Source: Microbacterium sp. Root61 (GTDB lineage: Bacteria; Actinomycetota; Actinomycetes; Actinomycetales; Microbacteriaceae). From it: 64,000 bases of DNA. The stretch covers positions 207,768-271,767 of the forward strand of contig NZ_LMGU01000002.1 of assembly GCF_001427525.1 (NCBI RefSeq), in the 5' to 3' direction. The position numbers and the translations under genes were made by a program. This document shows, one piece after another, positions 16,714 to 24,833 of this stretch; the stretch's first letter is position 1; every line of letters begins with the position of its first letter. The notes under the pieces were generated by a model that was not told the origin of the DNA, ran no database searches, and worked only from the letters and a program-made list of their open reading frames with translations.

Positions 16714-18131
16714 GCGATCGCCGCGCATTCCGCTGGGCCACGACGAGCGTCCGCCTGCTCGTCGGGACCCTCGTCGCCGTCGCGTTCGTCGTCGCCGTGG
16801 TGACCGCCGTCGCCGCCCCGTGGCCGACCATCGCCCACGAACCGCTGAAGGAGGAGGCGACACCCGCCCCGTCTGCGAGCGTCGTCTCGTGCACCGGCGG
16901 TCTGCTGATGCTGGGTCGCCAGGCGGGCAGCGCGTCGCAGCTCGCCGTGGCCGCCCCGCAGGGGACGACCGCCGGTTCCGTGGACGGGTCCTCGCGACCG
17001 GCCGAGAGCGAGCTGTCCGTCTCGGGCGTGCCCGAGAGCAGCCCGATGGTGTTCACCGTGCCGCCGGAGCGTGGCGAGCGGGCGGATGTCGCGGCATCCG
17101 GTTCCGCCGTCGTGAGCGCCGAGGATCTTCGCGGCTTCGCGGCATCCGCCTGCCATCCCGCGCTGATGGAGTCGTGGCTCGTCGGCGGCGCCAGCACCAC
17201 CGGCGCGGCGGATCTCGTCCTGCTGGCCAACCCGGGGGTCGTGCCCGCGACCGTGCAGCTGACCGTGTACGGCACCGGCGGCGCGCAGGTGCCGCCCGGC
17301 GGCGACGCGGTCGTGGTGGCTGCCGGCACCCAGACCGTGATCCCCCTCGCGGGGCTCGCCCCTGGGCAGGAGAGCCCCGTCGTGCGCGTGACCTCGATGG
17401 GCGCGCCGATCCAGGCCTCGCTGCAGACCTCGCTCACTCGTACGCTCCTGCCGGTCGGCGTCGACCAGATCACCGCCATCGCCGCGCCCGAGCAGACGGT
17501 GACGATTCCGGGCGTCGCGGTGACGGTCGCGCCGGGTGCCGAGGGCGCCTCGGACGCGGCGACGGTGGTGCGGATGCTGTCGCCGGACGCCGATGCCGCG
17601 GCAACCGTCACGGTGACCCTGGTCGGCGGTACCGACCCCGTCGTGGAGCCGTCCGTCGTGCCGCTGACGGCCGGACTCCCGTCCGAGATCCAGCTCGGCG
17701 GCCTGCCGGTCGGGCAGTACGTCGTGCAGGTCGAAGCCGAGTCCCCGCTCGTCGCCGCGGTGTGGCAGTCGGCCGGCTCCGGTGAGGCCGCGGACTTCGC
17801 GTGGTACTCCGCCGCACCGACGCTCGGCGGTCCCACCCTGTTCGCCACGCCCGCCGGACCCGAGGGCGTCTTGACGATCCTCAACTCCGGTCCGAGAGCG
17901 GCGACGGTGACGGTCACGTCGGTGGACGGCGACCGGCCGCAGTCCGTGACGATCGCCCCGGGCGAGGCGGGGGCGCTGAAGCTCGCGTCGCAGTCGATCT
18001 TCCGGCTCGACCCGGGGGAGGGCGCCGGTGCGCTGCGCGCCGGGCTCTCGTTCGCCGGAGACGGCGCGCTGGCCGCCTTCCCGGTGTGGCCGTCGGATGG
18101 CGCGGCAGCGCCGATCGTGGTCTACCCGTAG
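16710..18131 (+). CDS. DUF5719 family secreted/membrane-anchored protein
   Basis: A 473-aa protein with one N-terminal transmembrane segment near residues 15-36 (LLVGTLVAVAFVVAVVTAVA) and a long extracytoplasmic part rich in Val, Thr, Gly and Ala, consistent with beta-rich domains. Function is unknown; the family regularly follows a large membrane GT2 gene in actinobacteria and may assist its work at the cell surface. Two cysteines flank the first globular part (SCTGG and SACHP) and could form a disulfide. The start is coupled to the GT2 stop, preceded by GGAGGGG. It ends 8 bp from the convergent metallopeptidase-family gene. Confidence 0.75.
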   Translation: MSDRRAFRWATTSVRLLVGTLVAVAFVVAVVTAVAAPWPTIAHEPLKEEATPAPSASVVSCTGGLLMLGRQAGSASQLAVAAPQGTTAGSVDGSSRPAESELSVSGVPESSPMVFTVPPERGERADVAASGSAVVSAEDLRGFAASACHPALMESWLVGGASTTGAADLVLLANPGVVPATVQLTVYGTGGAQVPPGGDAVVVAAGTQTVIPLAGLAPGQESPVVRVTSMGAPIQASLQTSLTRTLLPVGVDQITAIAAPEQTVTIPGVAVTVAPGAEGASDAATVVRMLSPDADAAATVTVTLVGGTDPVVEPSVVPLTAGLPSEIQLGGLPVGQYVVQVEAESPLVAAVWQSAGSGEAADFAWYSAAPTLGGPTLFATPAGPEGVLTILNSGPRAATVTVTSVDGDRPQSVTIAPGEAGALKLASQSIFRLDPGEGAGALRAGLSFAGDGALAAFPVWPSDGAAAPIVVYP

Positions 18132-18139
18132 GGCGGGAC

Positions 18140-18580
18140 TCAGAAGTAGCGGAACCGCTCCGGACCGAGGTCCCAGGGGTCGCGGTCGAGGTACTCGGCG
18201 GCGGCGCGGAAGACGCAGCCCTCCACCATCATGCGGCGGTGCAGCTCGTCGTCGCGGTGCAGGTGGCTGAGCCGCTCGATCGGGACGCGGTACAGGATGA
18301 TCCGCTTCTCGTCGGCGAGCACCTGCCAGCGGGGGATGCCGTCCTCGTCGGGCGCGGCAGGCATGTCCCCGATCTCGAAGCTCACGTGCTCGAGCTCGGG
18401 CCACGCGGAGCGGAGGAACTCCGCTGCGGTGCCCACGGCGAGGTCGAATCTCTCGACACGCGTGTCGAGAGGCGGCAGTGGCGGGCGCACCACGGGACTG
18501 CGGTCCTCGCGGCCGTGCCGCCCGTGCCGGGCCGGTCGGCGCACCGGAGCGGATGAGCTCGTCGTCCGTCGCCATGGCAT
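18140..18580 (-). CDS. Metallopeptidase-family protein (Rv3259-like), without HExxH
   Basis: A 146-aa protein of the zincin-like family that accompanies DUF3499, GT2 and manA genes in actinobacteria. Residues 1-35 are basic and probably disordered; the conserved core runs from FDLAVGTAAEFL to the C-terminus. At the place where an HExxHH zinc motif would stand, the sequence reads DELHRRMMVEGCVFRAAAEYL, so no canonical metal site is visible and peptidase activity is doubtful. Start ATG 18580 is supported by a -10 TAGGAT exactly 6 nt upstream. It is convergent with the DUF5719 gene and is followed upstream by the repeat-rich intergenic region. Confidence 0.7.
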   Translation of the reverse strand: MPWRRTTSSSAPVRRPARHGRHGREDRSPVVRPPLPPLDTRVERFDLAVGTAAEFLRSAWPELEHVSFEIGDMPAAPDEDGIPRWQVLADEKRIILYRVPIERLSHLHRDDELHRRMMVEGCVFRAAAEYLDRDPWDLGPERFRYF

Positions 18581-18586
18581 GAGCCC

Positions 18587-18592
18587 ATCCTA
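18587..18592 (-). promoter_or_regulatory. -10 hexamer TAGGAT for the metallopeptidase-family gene
   Basis: Minus-strand TAGGAT, 6-nt gap, then ATG 18580, which decides the start among two closely spaced ATG codons. Confidence 0.5.
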
Positions 18593-18691
18593 GGTGCGGC
18601 TGTGCGGCGCGGCACCCGAGTGCGCGGTGGGGCTGTGTCGTGCGGGTTGCGGGTGTGCGGGGGCGGGGCGGGTGTGCGGGGGCGGGGGCGA

Positions 18692-18758
18692 GGCGCTGGG
18701 GCGGATTTCGTCCGTCGGGGCGTGATTCGTGCGCCCCAACGGATGGATCGTGCCCCAA
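18692..18758 (+). repeat. 67-bp perfect direct repeat, copy 1
   Basis: Identical over 67 bp to 18949-19015. It contains GGGGCG (18717-18722) and CGCCCC (18732-18737) as a 9-nt-loop inverted repeat. It lies in the 530-bp non-coding stretch between the metallopeptidase-family and DUF3499 genes. Confidence 0.9.
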
Positions 18759-18842
18759 CCCGTCCGCTACGGGCAAGACGTGCCCCCAACCCGTCCGCTA
18801 CGGGCAAGACGTGCCCCATACCCGTCGGCGAGAGGCAGGACA
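18751..18842 (+). repeat. Tandem 30/31-bp repeat with hairpin core
   Basis: Units 18751-18780 and 18781-18811 differ by one inserted C; 18812-18842 is a diverged third unit and TGCCCC at 18843 begins a partial fourth. Each good unit holds CCCGT, a 5-nt loop and ACGGG. The first unit overlaps the last 8 bp of the 67-bp repeat. Another loosely related unit begins near 18895. No coding signal is seen in 18593-19099. Confidence 0.8.
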
Positions 18843-18948
18843 TGCCCCTATGGGCGCACAGCACCCCCTCTCCTGCCAGGGACGGACGGATCGCGCCCCA
18901 ACCCCGTCAGTGGCAGGCAGATCTGAGGCTGCGCGGTGCGCGGGGCGC

Positions 18949-19015
18949 GGCGCTGGGGCGGATTTCGTCCGTCGGGGCGTGATTCGTGCGCCCCAACGGA
19001 TGGATCGTGCCCCAA
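18949..19015 (+). repeat. 67-bp perfect direct repeat, copy 2
   Basis: Second copy, 257 bp downstream of copy 1. It ends 84 bp before the DUF3499 promoter. The GGGGCG/CGCCCC hairpin is conserved in it. Confidence 0.9.
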
Positions 19016-19099
19016 GCCCGTCGGCGGCGTGCGGATCTGCGGCATCGGCGGCTGCGCGGCTGTGCGGCGCGGCATCCGAGTGCGATCCTCGCCCGTGGA

Positions 19100-19105
19100 T
19101 AGCAT
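19100..19105 (+). promoter_or_regulatory. -10 hexamer TAGCAT for the DUF3499 gene
   Basis: TAGCAT with 7 nt to ATG 19113. The hexamer itself contains an in-frame ATG (19104) that would then be upstream of the transcript. Confidence 0.45.
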
Positions 19106-19112
19106 GACGAGG

Positions 19113-19319
19113 ATGCGAGAGAGACTCTGCTCCAAGGTGGCCTGCGCCCGCGAGGCCGTGGCGACGCTGACGTTCGACTACGGCGATCAGATGGCCGCGC
19201 TCGGGCCGCTGGGCGGTGGAGGGGACCCGCACGCGCACGATCTGTGCGCGATCCACACCGACCGGCTCTCTGTCCCGAAGGGCTGGGTCGTCGTCCGTCA
19301 CGAGACTCTGCGCGTCTAG
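19113..19319 (+). CDS. DUF3499 family small protein
   Basis: A 68-aa protein with the family pattern LCSKVAC, AVATLTFDYGDQMAALGPL, DPHAHDLC and a C-terminal GWVVVRHE. The spaced cysteines (two near the N-terminus, one in HDLC) and neighbouring His residues suggest a small zinc site; the function is unknown. In M. tuberculosis the homologue is, from memory, Rv3258c, next to the metallopeptidase-family gene as here. An ATG three codons upstream (19104) lies inside the proposed -10 hexamer, so 19113 is preferred. Confidence 0.75.
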   Translation: MRERLCSKVACAREAVATLTFDYGDQMAALGPLGGGGDPHAHDLCAIHTDRLSVPKGWVVVRHETLRV

Positions 19320-19407
19320 CGCGGGTCGATGTTGAGACGATGCGCGCCCCCGTGACACTGACGGTCGAGGGGGTCGGCGTTCGTCGGATCCCCGCGAGTA
19401 ATGCATA

Positions 19408-19427
19408 CTCGGTATACGAATACTGAG
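19408..19427 (+). promoter_or_regulatory. Predicted PadR operator upstream of the MacAB-like operon
   Basis: CTCGGTAT, 4 nt, ATACTGAG: an 8-bp-arm inverted repeat with one mismatch, ending 51 nt before ATG 19479. The overlapping ATACTCGGTAT (19405-19415) occurs identically, in the same orientation relative to the gene, in front of padR at 48664-48674. The AATACT at its centre could double as a -10 element. Confidence 0.6.
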
Positions 19428-19478
19428 TGAGTTTGCAGACAGCGGCGCCATTGGCGTGCGCCGCCGAAAGGACGAGAC

Positions 19479-20399
19479 ATGGTGGTCTGGCGTCGATGGA
19501 TCTTCCCGATCCTGATGGTGGTGGTCTTCGGCTTGATCGCCGCATCCCTGGTGAAGGTGGCGTTCTTCCCGGATCAGCAGGCCGCGGCCGAGGTGCCCAT
19601 CGGGCAGGTGACCGACCCGGTCGTGCCGGTCGAGCGCGGTTCCATCGTCAATCAGCTGGATGTCACCGGCACCGTCGCGCGGGATGAAGCCGTACCGCTG
19701 CGCTCGGACGTGGACGGAGTCGTCTCCGAGGCGTACGTCGGCGAGGGCGCGCGCGTGGAGGCGGGTCAGGCGCTCTTCAAGATCAAGCTCTCCGACCCGG
19801 TGCGGTACGTCGTGTTCACGGCTCCGTTCGCCGGCGAGCTGAGCGAGGTCGCGCTGGTCAAGAACCAGGCCACCAGTGTGGGAACCGAGTTCACGAAGAT
19901 CACCCCGAACACCTTCCACGTGCTGGGCACGATCGAACCGGTGCAGCTGTACCGCCTGATCAATGCCCCGACCGATGCGACCGTCACCATCACCGGCGGA
20001 CCGGCTCCGTTCACGTGCACCGGACTGACTGTCCAGGTGGCGCAGGATGCCGCGACCAGCGTGCGCTGCGCCGTTCCGGCCGACCAGACCGTGTTCGCCG
20101 GACTCCCCGCCACCATCGGGATCACGGTCGGAACCGTCGAAGACGCGCTGGTCGTGCCCACCACGGCCGTGCGCGGCGGCGCCGGCAGCGGCATCGTCTG
20201 GGTGGATGCCGACGGCACCGCCGAGGAGCGCACGGTCACGCTCGGCATCAGCGACGGCGTCACGATCGAGGTCCTCGAGGGTCTCGAGGAAGGCGAGCAG
20301 ATCCGCCAGTTCGTGCCCGGCGTCGAGAAGGAGGCCGAGCAGATGTGCTACCCGGACGGCATGGGTGGCGAGTTCTGCGAGAGCGTCGTGCAGTGGTGA
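19479..20399 (+). CDS. MacA-like periplasmic adaptor of an ABC transporter
   Basis: A 306-aa protein with one N-terminal membrane anchor (about residues 7-27) and an external part that contains a biotinyl-lipoyl-like domain: VDGVVSEAYVGEGARVEAGQALFKI is the typical half-motif of HlyD/MacA adaptors. The coiled-coil hairpin of Gram-negative MacA is essentially absent, as expected without an outer membrane channel. Two Cys near the C-terminus (MCYPDG and EFCES) and two in FTCTG/VRCAV could form disulfides. AAAGGA precedes ATG 19479. It is first of a coupled three-gene operon (GTGA overlap with the ATPase gene) behind the predicted PadR operator, so induction by a membrane-active compound is plausible. 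Confidence 0.8.
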   Translation: MVVWRRWIFPILMVVVFGLIAASLVKVAFFPDQQAAAEVPIGQVTDPVVPVERGSIVNQLDVTGTVARDEAVPLRSDVDGVVSEAYVGEGARVEAGQALFKIKLSDPVRYVVFTAPFAGELSEVALVKNQATSVGTEFTKITPNTFHVLGTIEPVQLYRLINAPTDATVTITGGPAPFTCTGLTVQVAQDAATSVRCAVPADQTVFAGLPATIGITVGTVEDALVVPTTAVRGGAGSGIVWVDADGTAEERTVTLGISDGVTIEVLEGLEEGEQIRQFVPGVEKEAEQMCYPDGMGGEFCESVVQW

Positions 20400-21163
20400 A
20401 TCTGCTGAGTCTCGAGGGCGTCGCCAAGAGCGTGCTGCTGCCCGACGACACGACTCTCGACATCCTGACGGGCATCGATCTCAGCGTCGACGGCGGCGAT
20501 CACGTGTCCATCGTCGGACGCAGCGGTTCGGGTAAGACGACGCTGCTGAACATCCTCGGGCTGCTGGACGACCCCACCGGAGGCACCGTGCTGTTCGAGG
20601 GGAAGAACGCCAAGGACCTGGGCGGCGGTGCGCGCGATCGGGCGCGCGGGCGCGACATCGGCTTCGTCTTCCAGCAGTTCAACCTGCTCGCCGGCCGCAC
20701 GGCGCTGGAGAACGTCGTCATGCCGCTGATGTACAGCCGCGGGCGCACGTTCTGGAACCGCACCGCCATCGCCACGGCGATGCTCGAGCGGGTCGGACTC
20801 GGCCACCGGCTGAACAGCAAGCCCGACCGCCTCTCCGGTGGTGAGCAGCAGCGCGTCGCGATCGCCCGGGCACTGGTCCGTCGGCCGCGGATCATCCTGG
20901 CCGACGAACCGACCGGCGCCCTCGATGTCGAGACCGGTGGCGTGGTGATGGAGCTGCTCGACGAGGTCGCCACCGAGTCCGGTGCGGCCCTCATCACGAT
21001 CACCCACGACCTGCACGTCGCGGCGCGCGCCCGGCGGCACTACCGGCTGGATGCCGGCGTCCTCACTGTCGCCGACCTCGATGCCGCGTTCGCCGCGAGC
21101 ACGGTCGCCCGGCACCCCGCCGCAGAGCCGGCGTTCGAGCTCGCGCAGGAGGTGGCGGACTGA
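20396..21163 (+). CDS. ABC transporter ATP-binding protein (MacB/LolD type)
   Basis: A 255-aa ATPase with Walker A GRSGSGKTT (41-49), Q-loop FVFQQFNLL, signature LSGGEQQR and Walker B IILADEPTGALD, the pattern of MacB, LolD and FtsE ATPases that pair with FtsX-fold permeases. GTG 20396 is chosen because it overlaps the MacA-like stop as GTGA; the GTG one codon earlier is a possible alternative. The last base of its stop is the first base of the permease start. A C-terminal extension after the usual end (AAFAASTVARHPAAEPAFELA) is not conserved in the family. Confidence 0.9.
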   Translation: MNLLSLEGVAKSVLLPDDTTLDILTGIDLSVDGGDHVSIVGRSGSGKTTLLNILGLLDDPTGGTVLFEGKNAKDLGGGARDRARGRDIGFVFQQFNLLAGRTALENVVMPLMYSRGRTFWNRTAIATAMLERVGLGHRLNSKPDRLSGGEQQRVAIARALVRRPRIILADEPTGALDVETGGVVMELLDEVATESGAALITITHDLHVAARARRHYRLDAGVLTVADLDAAFAASTVARHPAAEPAFELAQEVAD

Positions 21164-22386
21164 TGGCGGCGCCGTCGTTCGCCCCCGTCGCCGGAGCCGT
21201 CCGTGAGGCCTGGGACGAGCTGCGCGTGCACAAGCTGCGCGTGCTGCTCAGCCTGATCGGCGTCGCCGTGGCCGTGGCATCCCTCACCGCCGTCGTCGCC
21301 ATCGGCGAGCTGCAACGGCAGTACATCTCCGAGCAGAACGACCGCTGGGGCGGCCGCGAGGCCACCATCGCGATCAACATCACCCCGACCGGCACCGAAC
21401 CGGTCGACTGGGACTCGTGGAATGCGCACGTGGAGCGGGTCTTCGACCGGTACGGGTTCTCGCACACGACGCGCAGCGGCCAGGCGCAGGTGCCGGTGCA
21501 GTTCCCCGACGGAGTGTCGCCGGTGCAGGCACGGCTGGTGGATCCGGCCTTCGGGACGATCCACCGCGTGGTGCTCGACCAGGGTCGGTGGTTCGTGCCG
21601 TCCGATGCGGACCTGCTCGCTCCGCCCGTCGTGATCTCCGGGCCCCTCTGGCAGCAGCTGGGGATGCCCGCGCTGTCCACGAATCCCGTGATCACGCTGG
21701 GCGGTCCGTGGGCCGGCACCTATCGACTGATCGGGGTGACCCCGAAGGCCGGCGAATGGGACCAGGAGATGCGTGTCGACATGCTGTTCGATGCGTTCCG
21801 CGATCGGGTCGAGGCCGTGCCGGACGACGTCATGGTCTCGACCGAGGTGTGGGTCTCGCCGGCGGATGCCGACACGATCGGGCCGCTGCTGGGCCAGGAC
21901 CTGCGCGCCGGTCTCTCCGAGGGGTACGAGGTGACGGTCAATCGAAGCGACTTCGCCGCGCAGATGCAGGGTGATCCGATGCTGATCTTCACCCTGATCA
22001 CCGGTGCGATCGCCGGCATCGTGCTGCTGCTGGGCGGACTGAGCCTGGTGAACATTCAGCTGGTGGCGATGCGGCAGCGGATCCGCGAGATCGGGGTGCG
22101 CCGCAGCTTCGGCGCGACCGGCGGGCGGATCTTCTTCTCCGTGATGCTGGAGAGCGTCGTGGCGACAGTGGTGGCGGGTGTTGTGGGCATCATCGCGATC
22201 GTCGTGCTGATGCAGCAGAAGTTCGTCGTCAACGCCCTCGCGCCGGGACTCTCGGACGTGCCGCCGTTCCCGTTCTCCGCCGCGATGACCGGGCTGATCG
22301 CCGCCGCGGCGGTCGGCGCGATCGCGGGGCTGATCCCCGCGATGGTGGCCGTGCGGGTGAAGCCGATCGACGCGATCCGGTTCTGA
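21163..22386 (+). CDS. ABC transporter permease, MacB/FtsX type
   Basis: A 407-aa permease with the MacB layout: an N-terminal helix at about residues 20-45 ([24 protein letters not shown]), a large extracytoplasmic domain of about 220 residues, and three C-terminal helices. [19 protein letters not shown] is the conserved cytoplasmic coupling segment. With the adaptor and ATPase it forms a tripartite exporter that uses mechanotransmission rather than a classical substrate path. Substrates of such systems include antibiotics, peptides and lipoproteins; none can be assigned. A GC-rich hairpin follows at 22394-22425. Confidence 0.88.
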   Translation: MAAPSFAPVAGAVREAWDELRVHKLRVLLSLIGVAVAVASLTAVVAIGELQRQYISEQNDRWGGREATIAINITPTGTEPVDWDSWNAHVERVFDRYGFSHTTRSGQAQVPVQFPDGVSPVQARLVDPAFGTIHRVVLDQGRWFVPSDADLLAPPVVISGPLWQQLGMPALSTNPVITLGGPWAGTYRLIGVTPKAGEWDQEMRVDMLFDAFRDRVEAVPDDVMVSTEVWVSPADADTIGPLLGQDLRAGLSEGYEVTVNRSDFAAQMQGDPMLIFTLITGAIAGIVLLLGGLSLVNIQLVAMRQRIREIGVRRSFGATGGRIFFSVMLESVVATVVAGVVGIIAIVVLMQQKFVVNALAPGLSDVPPFPFSAAMTGLIAAAAVGAIAGLIPAMVAVRVKPIDAIRF

Positions 22387-22393
22387 GGCGGGC

Positions 22394-22425
22394 TCGCCCG
22401 GCGGCCGGCTTCCGGTCCCGGGCGA
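22394..22425 (+). terminator. Hairpin after the MacAB-like operon
   Basis: TCGCCCGG (22394-22401) pairs with CCGGGCGA (22418-22425), with further inner pairing GGCCGG/CCGGTC. There is no U-run. Confidence 0.5.
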
Positions 22426-22453
22426 CGCCGCCGCAGGGGATCGGCGGGCGTGG

Positions 22454-22459
22454 AAGAAT
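22454..22459 (+). promoter_or_regulatory. -10 hexamer AAGAAT for ahcY
   Basis: AAGAAT with exactly 6 nt to ATG 22466, leaderless type. The first base deviates from TANNNT, the rest fits. Confidence 0.4.
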
Positions 22460-22465
22460 GGCCGG

Positions 22466-23929
22466 ATGCCTCTCACCGTCAGCACTTCCGCCGCGCTCGA
22501 CTTCGCCGTCGCCGACCTCCAGCTCGCCGAAGCGGGTCGCCACCAGATCCGCCTCGCCGAGAACGAGATGCCCGGGCTCATGGCCCTGCGCGAGGAGTTC
22601 GGGCCGTCGCAGCCGCTGCAGGGCGCGCGCATCGCGGGCTCGCTGCACATGACGGTGCAGACCGCCGTGCTGATCGAGACCCTCGTCGCGCTCGGCGCGC
22701 GGGTGCGCTGGGCCAGCTGCAACATCTTCTCCACGCAGGACGAGGCCGCCGCCGCGATCGTGGTCGGCGCCGGCACGCCGGAGGCACCGCAGGGCGTCCC
22801 CGTGTTCGCCTGGAAGGGCGAGTCGCTCGAGGAGTACTGGGAGTGCGCCGACCGCATCTTCGACTGGACCGGCACGGGCTTCGACGGCCCGAACCTGATC
22901 CTCGACGACGGCGGCGATGCCACGCTGCTCGTGCACAAGGGCGTCGAGTTCGAGGCCGCCGGCGCTGTGCCCGACGCCACGGCGGACGACAGTCACGAGT
23001 ACGCGGTCATCCTGGACCTGCTTCGTGCGAGCCTCGCGGCCGACCCGCAGCGCTGGACGCGCATGGCGCAGGGACTGCTCGGTGTCACCGAGGAGACCAC
23101 CACCGGTGTGCACCGCCTCTATGAGCTCGCGGCATCCGCCGATCTGCTCTTCCCCGCGATCAACGTCAACGACTCGGTCACCAAGTCGAAGTTCGACAAC
23201 AAGTACGGCATCCGCCACTCGCTGCCGGACGGCCTGAACCGCGCCACCGACGTGCTGATCGGCGGCAAGGTCGTGTTCGTCGTCGGCTACGGCGACGTGG
23301 GCAAGGGCGCCGCCGAGGCCCTGCGTGGCCAGGGCGCTCGCGTCATCGTCGGCGAGGTCGACCCGATCTGCGCGCTGCAGGCGGCCATGGACGGCTTCCA
23401 GGTCGCAACGCTGGACTCCGTCATCGGCGATGTCGACATCGTCGTGACCGGCACCGGCAACAAGGACGTCGTCACCGTCGCGCACCTGCAGGGAATGAAG
23501 CACCTCGCGATCGTCGCCAACGTCGGCCACTTCGACAACGAGATCGACATGGCCGGTCTCGCCGCGCTCGAGGGCGCCGTCTCCGTCGAGATCAAGCCGC
23601 AGGTGCACGAGTGGCGGATGCCGAGCGGCCGCAGCGTCCTCGTGCTCAGCGAGGGACGCCTGATGAACCTCGGCAACGCGACGGGGCATCCCTCGTTCGT
23701 GATGAGCGCCTCCTTCACCAACCAGGTCCTCGCGCAGCTCGAGCTGTTCACGAACCTCGAGGCCTACCCGGTCGGCGTGTACGTGCTGCCCAAGGCACTC
23801 GATGAGAAGGTCGCCCGCCTGCACCTTCCCGCGCTCGGCGTGCAGCTGACGCAGCTCACCCCCGCGCAGGCGTCGTACATCGGCGTGCCGGTGGACGGCC
23901 CGTACAAGCTGGATCACTACCGCTACTGA
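22466..23929 (+). CDS. ahcY: S-adenosylhomocysteine hydrolase
   Basis: A 487-aa cytosolic enzyme that splits S-adenosylhomocysteine into adenosine and homocysteine, which keeps SAM-dependent methylation running. LRADEFGP-like start region, [30 protein letters not shown] and the NAD loop [20 protein letters not shown] are all family hallmarks, and the C-terminus ends KLDHYRY, the tail that reaches the partner's cofactor site. It contains the roughly 40-residue insertion (after [12 protein letters not shown]) typical of the long bacterial form. It is monocistronic, convergent with the RDD-protein gene 24 bp away. From memory, sahH also lies near mtrA in M. tuberculosis. Confidence 0.97.
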   Translation: MPLTVSTSAALDFAVADLQLAEAGRHQIRLAENEMPGLMALREEFGPSQPLQGARIAGSLHMTVQTAVLIETLVALGARVRWASCNIFSTQDEAAAAIVVGAGTPEAPQGVPVFAWKGESLEEYWECADRIFDWTGTGFDGPNLILDDGGDATLLVHKGVEFEAAGAVPDATADDSHEYAVILDLLRASLAADPQRWTRMAQGLLGVTEETTTGVHRLYELAASADLLFPAINVNDSVTKSKFDNKYGIRHSLPDGLNRATDVLIGGKVVFVVGYGDVGKGAAEALRGQGARVIVGEVDPICALQAAMDGFQVATLDSVIGDVDIVVTGTGNKDVVTVAHLQGMKHLAIVANVGHFDNEIDMAGLAALEGAVSVEIKPQVHEWRMPSGRSVLVLSEGRLMNLGNATGHPSFVMSASFTNQVLAQLELFTNLEAYPVGVYVLPKALDEKVARLHLPALGVQLTQLTPAQASYIGVPVDGPYKLDHYRY

Positions 23930-23953
23930 CGTACACCGAGCGGATGCGGCTGG

Positions 23954-24817
23954 TCAGCGCTGCGGGAACCCTCGGGGTGCGCCGGTGTCGACCGAGGTGA
24001 GGCGCGCCACGCGCTGCGCCTCGAGCTGCAGCGCGTGCAGCTCGCGGTCGCGCCGCACCGCGGCGACGCCGCGCAGCAGCGTCTCCGGGTCGACCGCCGG
24101 TACGGGCGCGACGAACGGCGCGGCCTCGGCGGCCAAGGACGCGGCGATCCGCTGCCGTGCAGCGGGCTGCATGTTCTCGGCCTGCTGCACGAACTGGGCG
24201 ATGCGCCGGGCGAGCCGGTCGGGAAGACGTGCCACGTCGGCGACGGCGACCCACCCGGCCAGCACAGGCGGGGCCGGCGGCGCGGGAGCGGGCAGTCGAG
24301 GGGCGCGCGTGCGCTCGGAGTAGGTGCCGGCCAGCACATCGCCGAGGCGCTGGGCGCGCGGGGTGAAGGCGCCGACGATGGCCGCGACGGAGCCGAAGGT
24401 CAGCCAGATCTCGAGCACGCCGACGAACGCCCGGATGAACGCCTGGCGGAAGCCTGCGGCGCCACCGTCGGCACGGACGATGCGCCCGCCGGTGGCGAGC
24501 TTGCCGAGGCTGCGTCCGCGGGTGGCCGTCTCGACCGTGGTGGGGATGACGACGGCGACCAGGACGAACATCGCCACCGACAGGAGGGGGAACAGCTCGG
24601 ACATCAGGATGTTCTGACCCATTAGCCAGGAGGCGACGAGTCCGAGGATCACGAAGACCGCGACACCGGCCGCCACATCGATGGCGGCGCCGAGGGCGCG
24701 GAGGAAATAGCCGAGCGGCTGGACGTCCAGAGCGACGGCTTCGCCGGTGAGCACCTCGTCCTGGTGGATCTCGACGCGACGCACCTCGAGTGTGGGCTGG
24801 GGCGCGTCCAGGGGCAT
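23954..24817 (-). CDS. RDD family membrane protein
   Basis: A 287-aa protein. A short N-terminal beta-like stretch precedes an RDD domain with about four hydrophobic segments between residues 30 and 170 (YFLRALGAAIDVAAGVAVFVI, then LLSVAMFVLVAVVIPT and further segments). The C-terminal 100 residues are soluble, rich in Ala, Pro and Arg, and end in GAPRGFPQR. RDD proteins are small membrane proteins of uncertain role; some act in ion exchange. Its start is 16 bp from the divergent spoIIM-family gene, and the pair is conserved in actinobacteria next to the DUF58-MoxR operon, which here begins 5 kb farther on. TTTACT stands 6 nt before ATG 24817. Confidence 0.82.
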   Translation of the reverse strand: MPLDAPQPTLEVRRVEIHQDEVLTGEAVALDVQPLGYFLRALGAAIDVAAGVAVFVILGLVASWLMGQNILMSELFPLLSVAMFVLVAVVIPTTVETATRGRSLGKLATGGRIVRADGGAAGFRQAFIRAFVGVLEIWLTFGSVAAIVGAFTPRAQRLGDVLAGTYSERTRAPRLPAPAPPAPPVLAGWVAVADVARLPDRLARRIAQFVQQAENMQPAARQRIAASLAAEAAPFVAPVPAVDPETLLRGVAAVRRDRELHALQLEAQRVARLTSVDTGAPRGFPQR

Positions 24818-24820
24818 GGG

Positions 24821-24829
24821 TACAGTAAA
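24821..24829. promoter_or_regulatory. Overlapping divergent -10 elements for the RDD and SpoIIM genes
   Basis: On the plus strand TACAGT (24821-24826) is 7 nt before ATG 24834; on the minus strand TTTACT (24824-24829) is 6 nt before ATG 24817. The two hexamers share three base pairs, so polymerase could not use both at once. Confidence 0.5.
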
Positions 24830-24833
24830 TCAA

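Noticed and set aside
13420..16863. Very long antisense open frame opposite the GT2 gene
   Set aside because: Its translation is Arg/Gly/Asp-rich low-complexity sequence without domains. It mirrors the G/C-biased third positions of the real gene on the other strand.
18751..18842. Possible CRISPR array
   Set aside because: The units abut with no variable spacers, differ in sequence and no cas genes are in the window.
18602..18982. Open frames across the repeat block at 18.6-19.0 kb
   Set aside because: They arise from GC-rich repeats, show Arg/Gly/Pro-rich sequence and lack starts with promoter or ribosome site.
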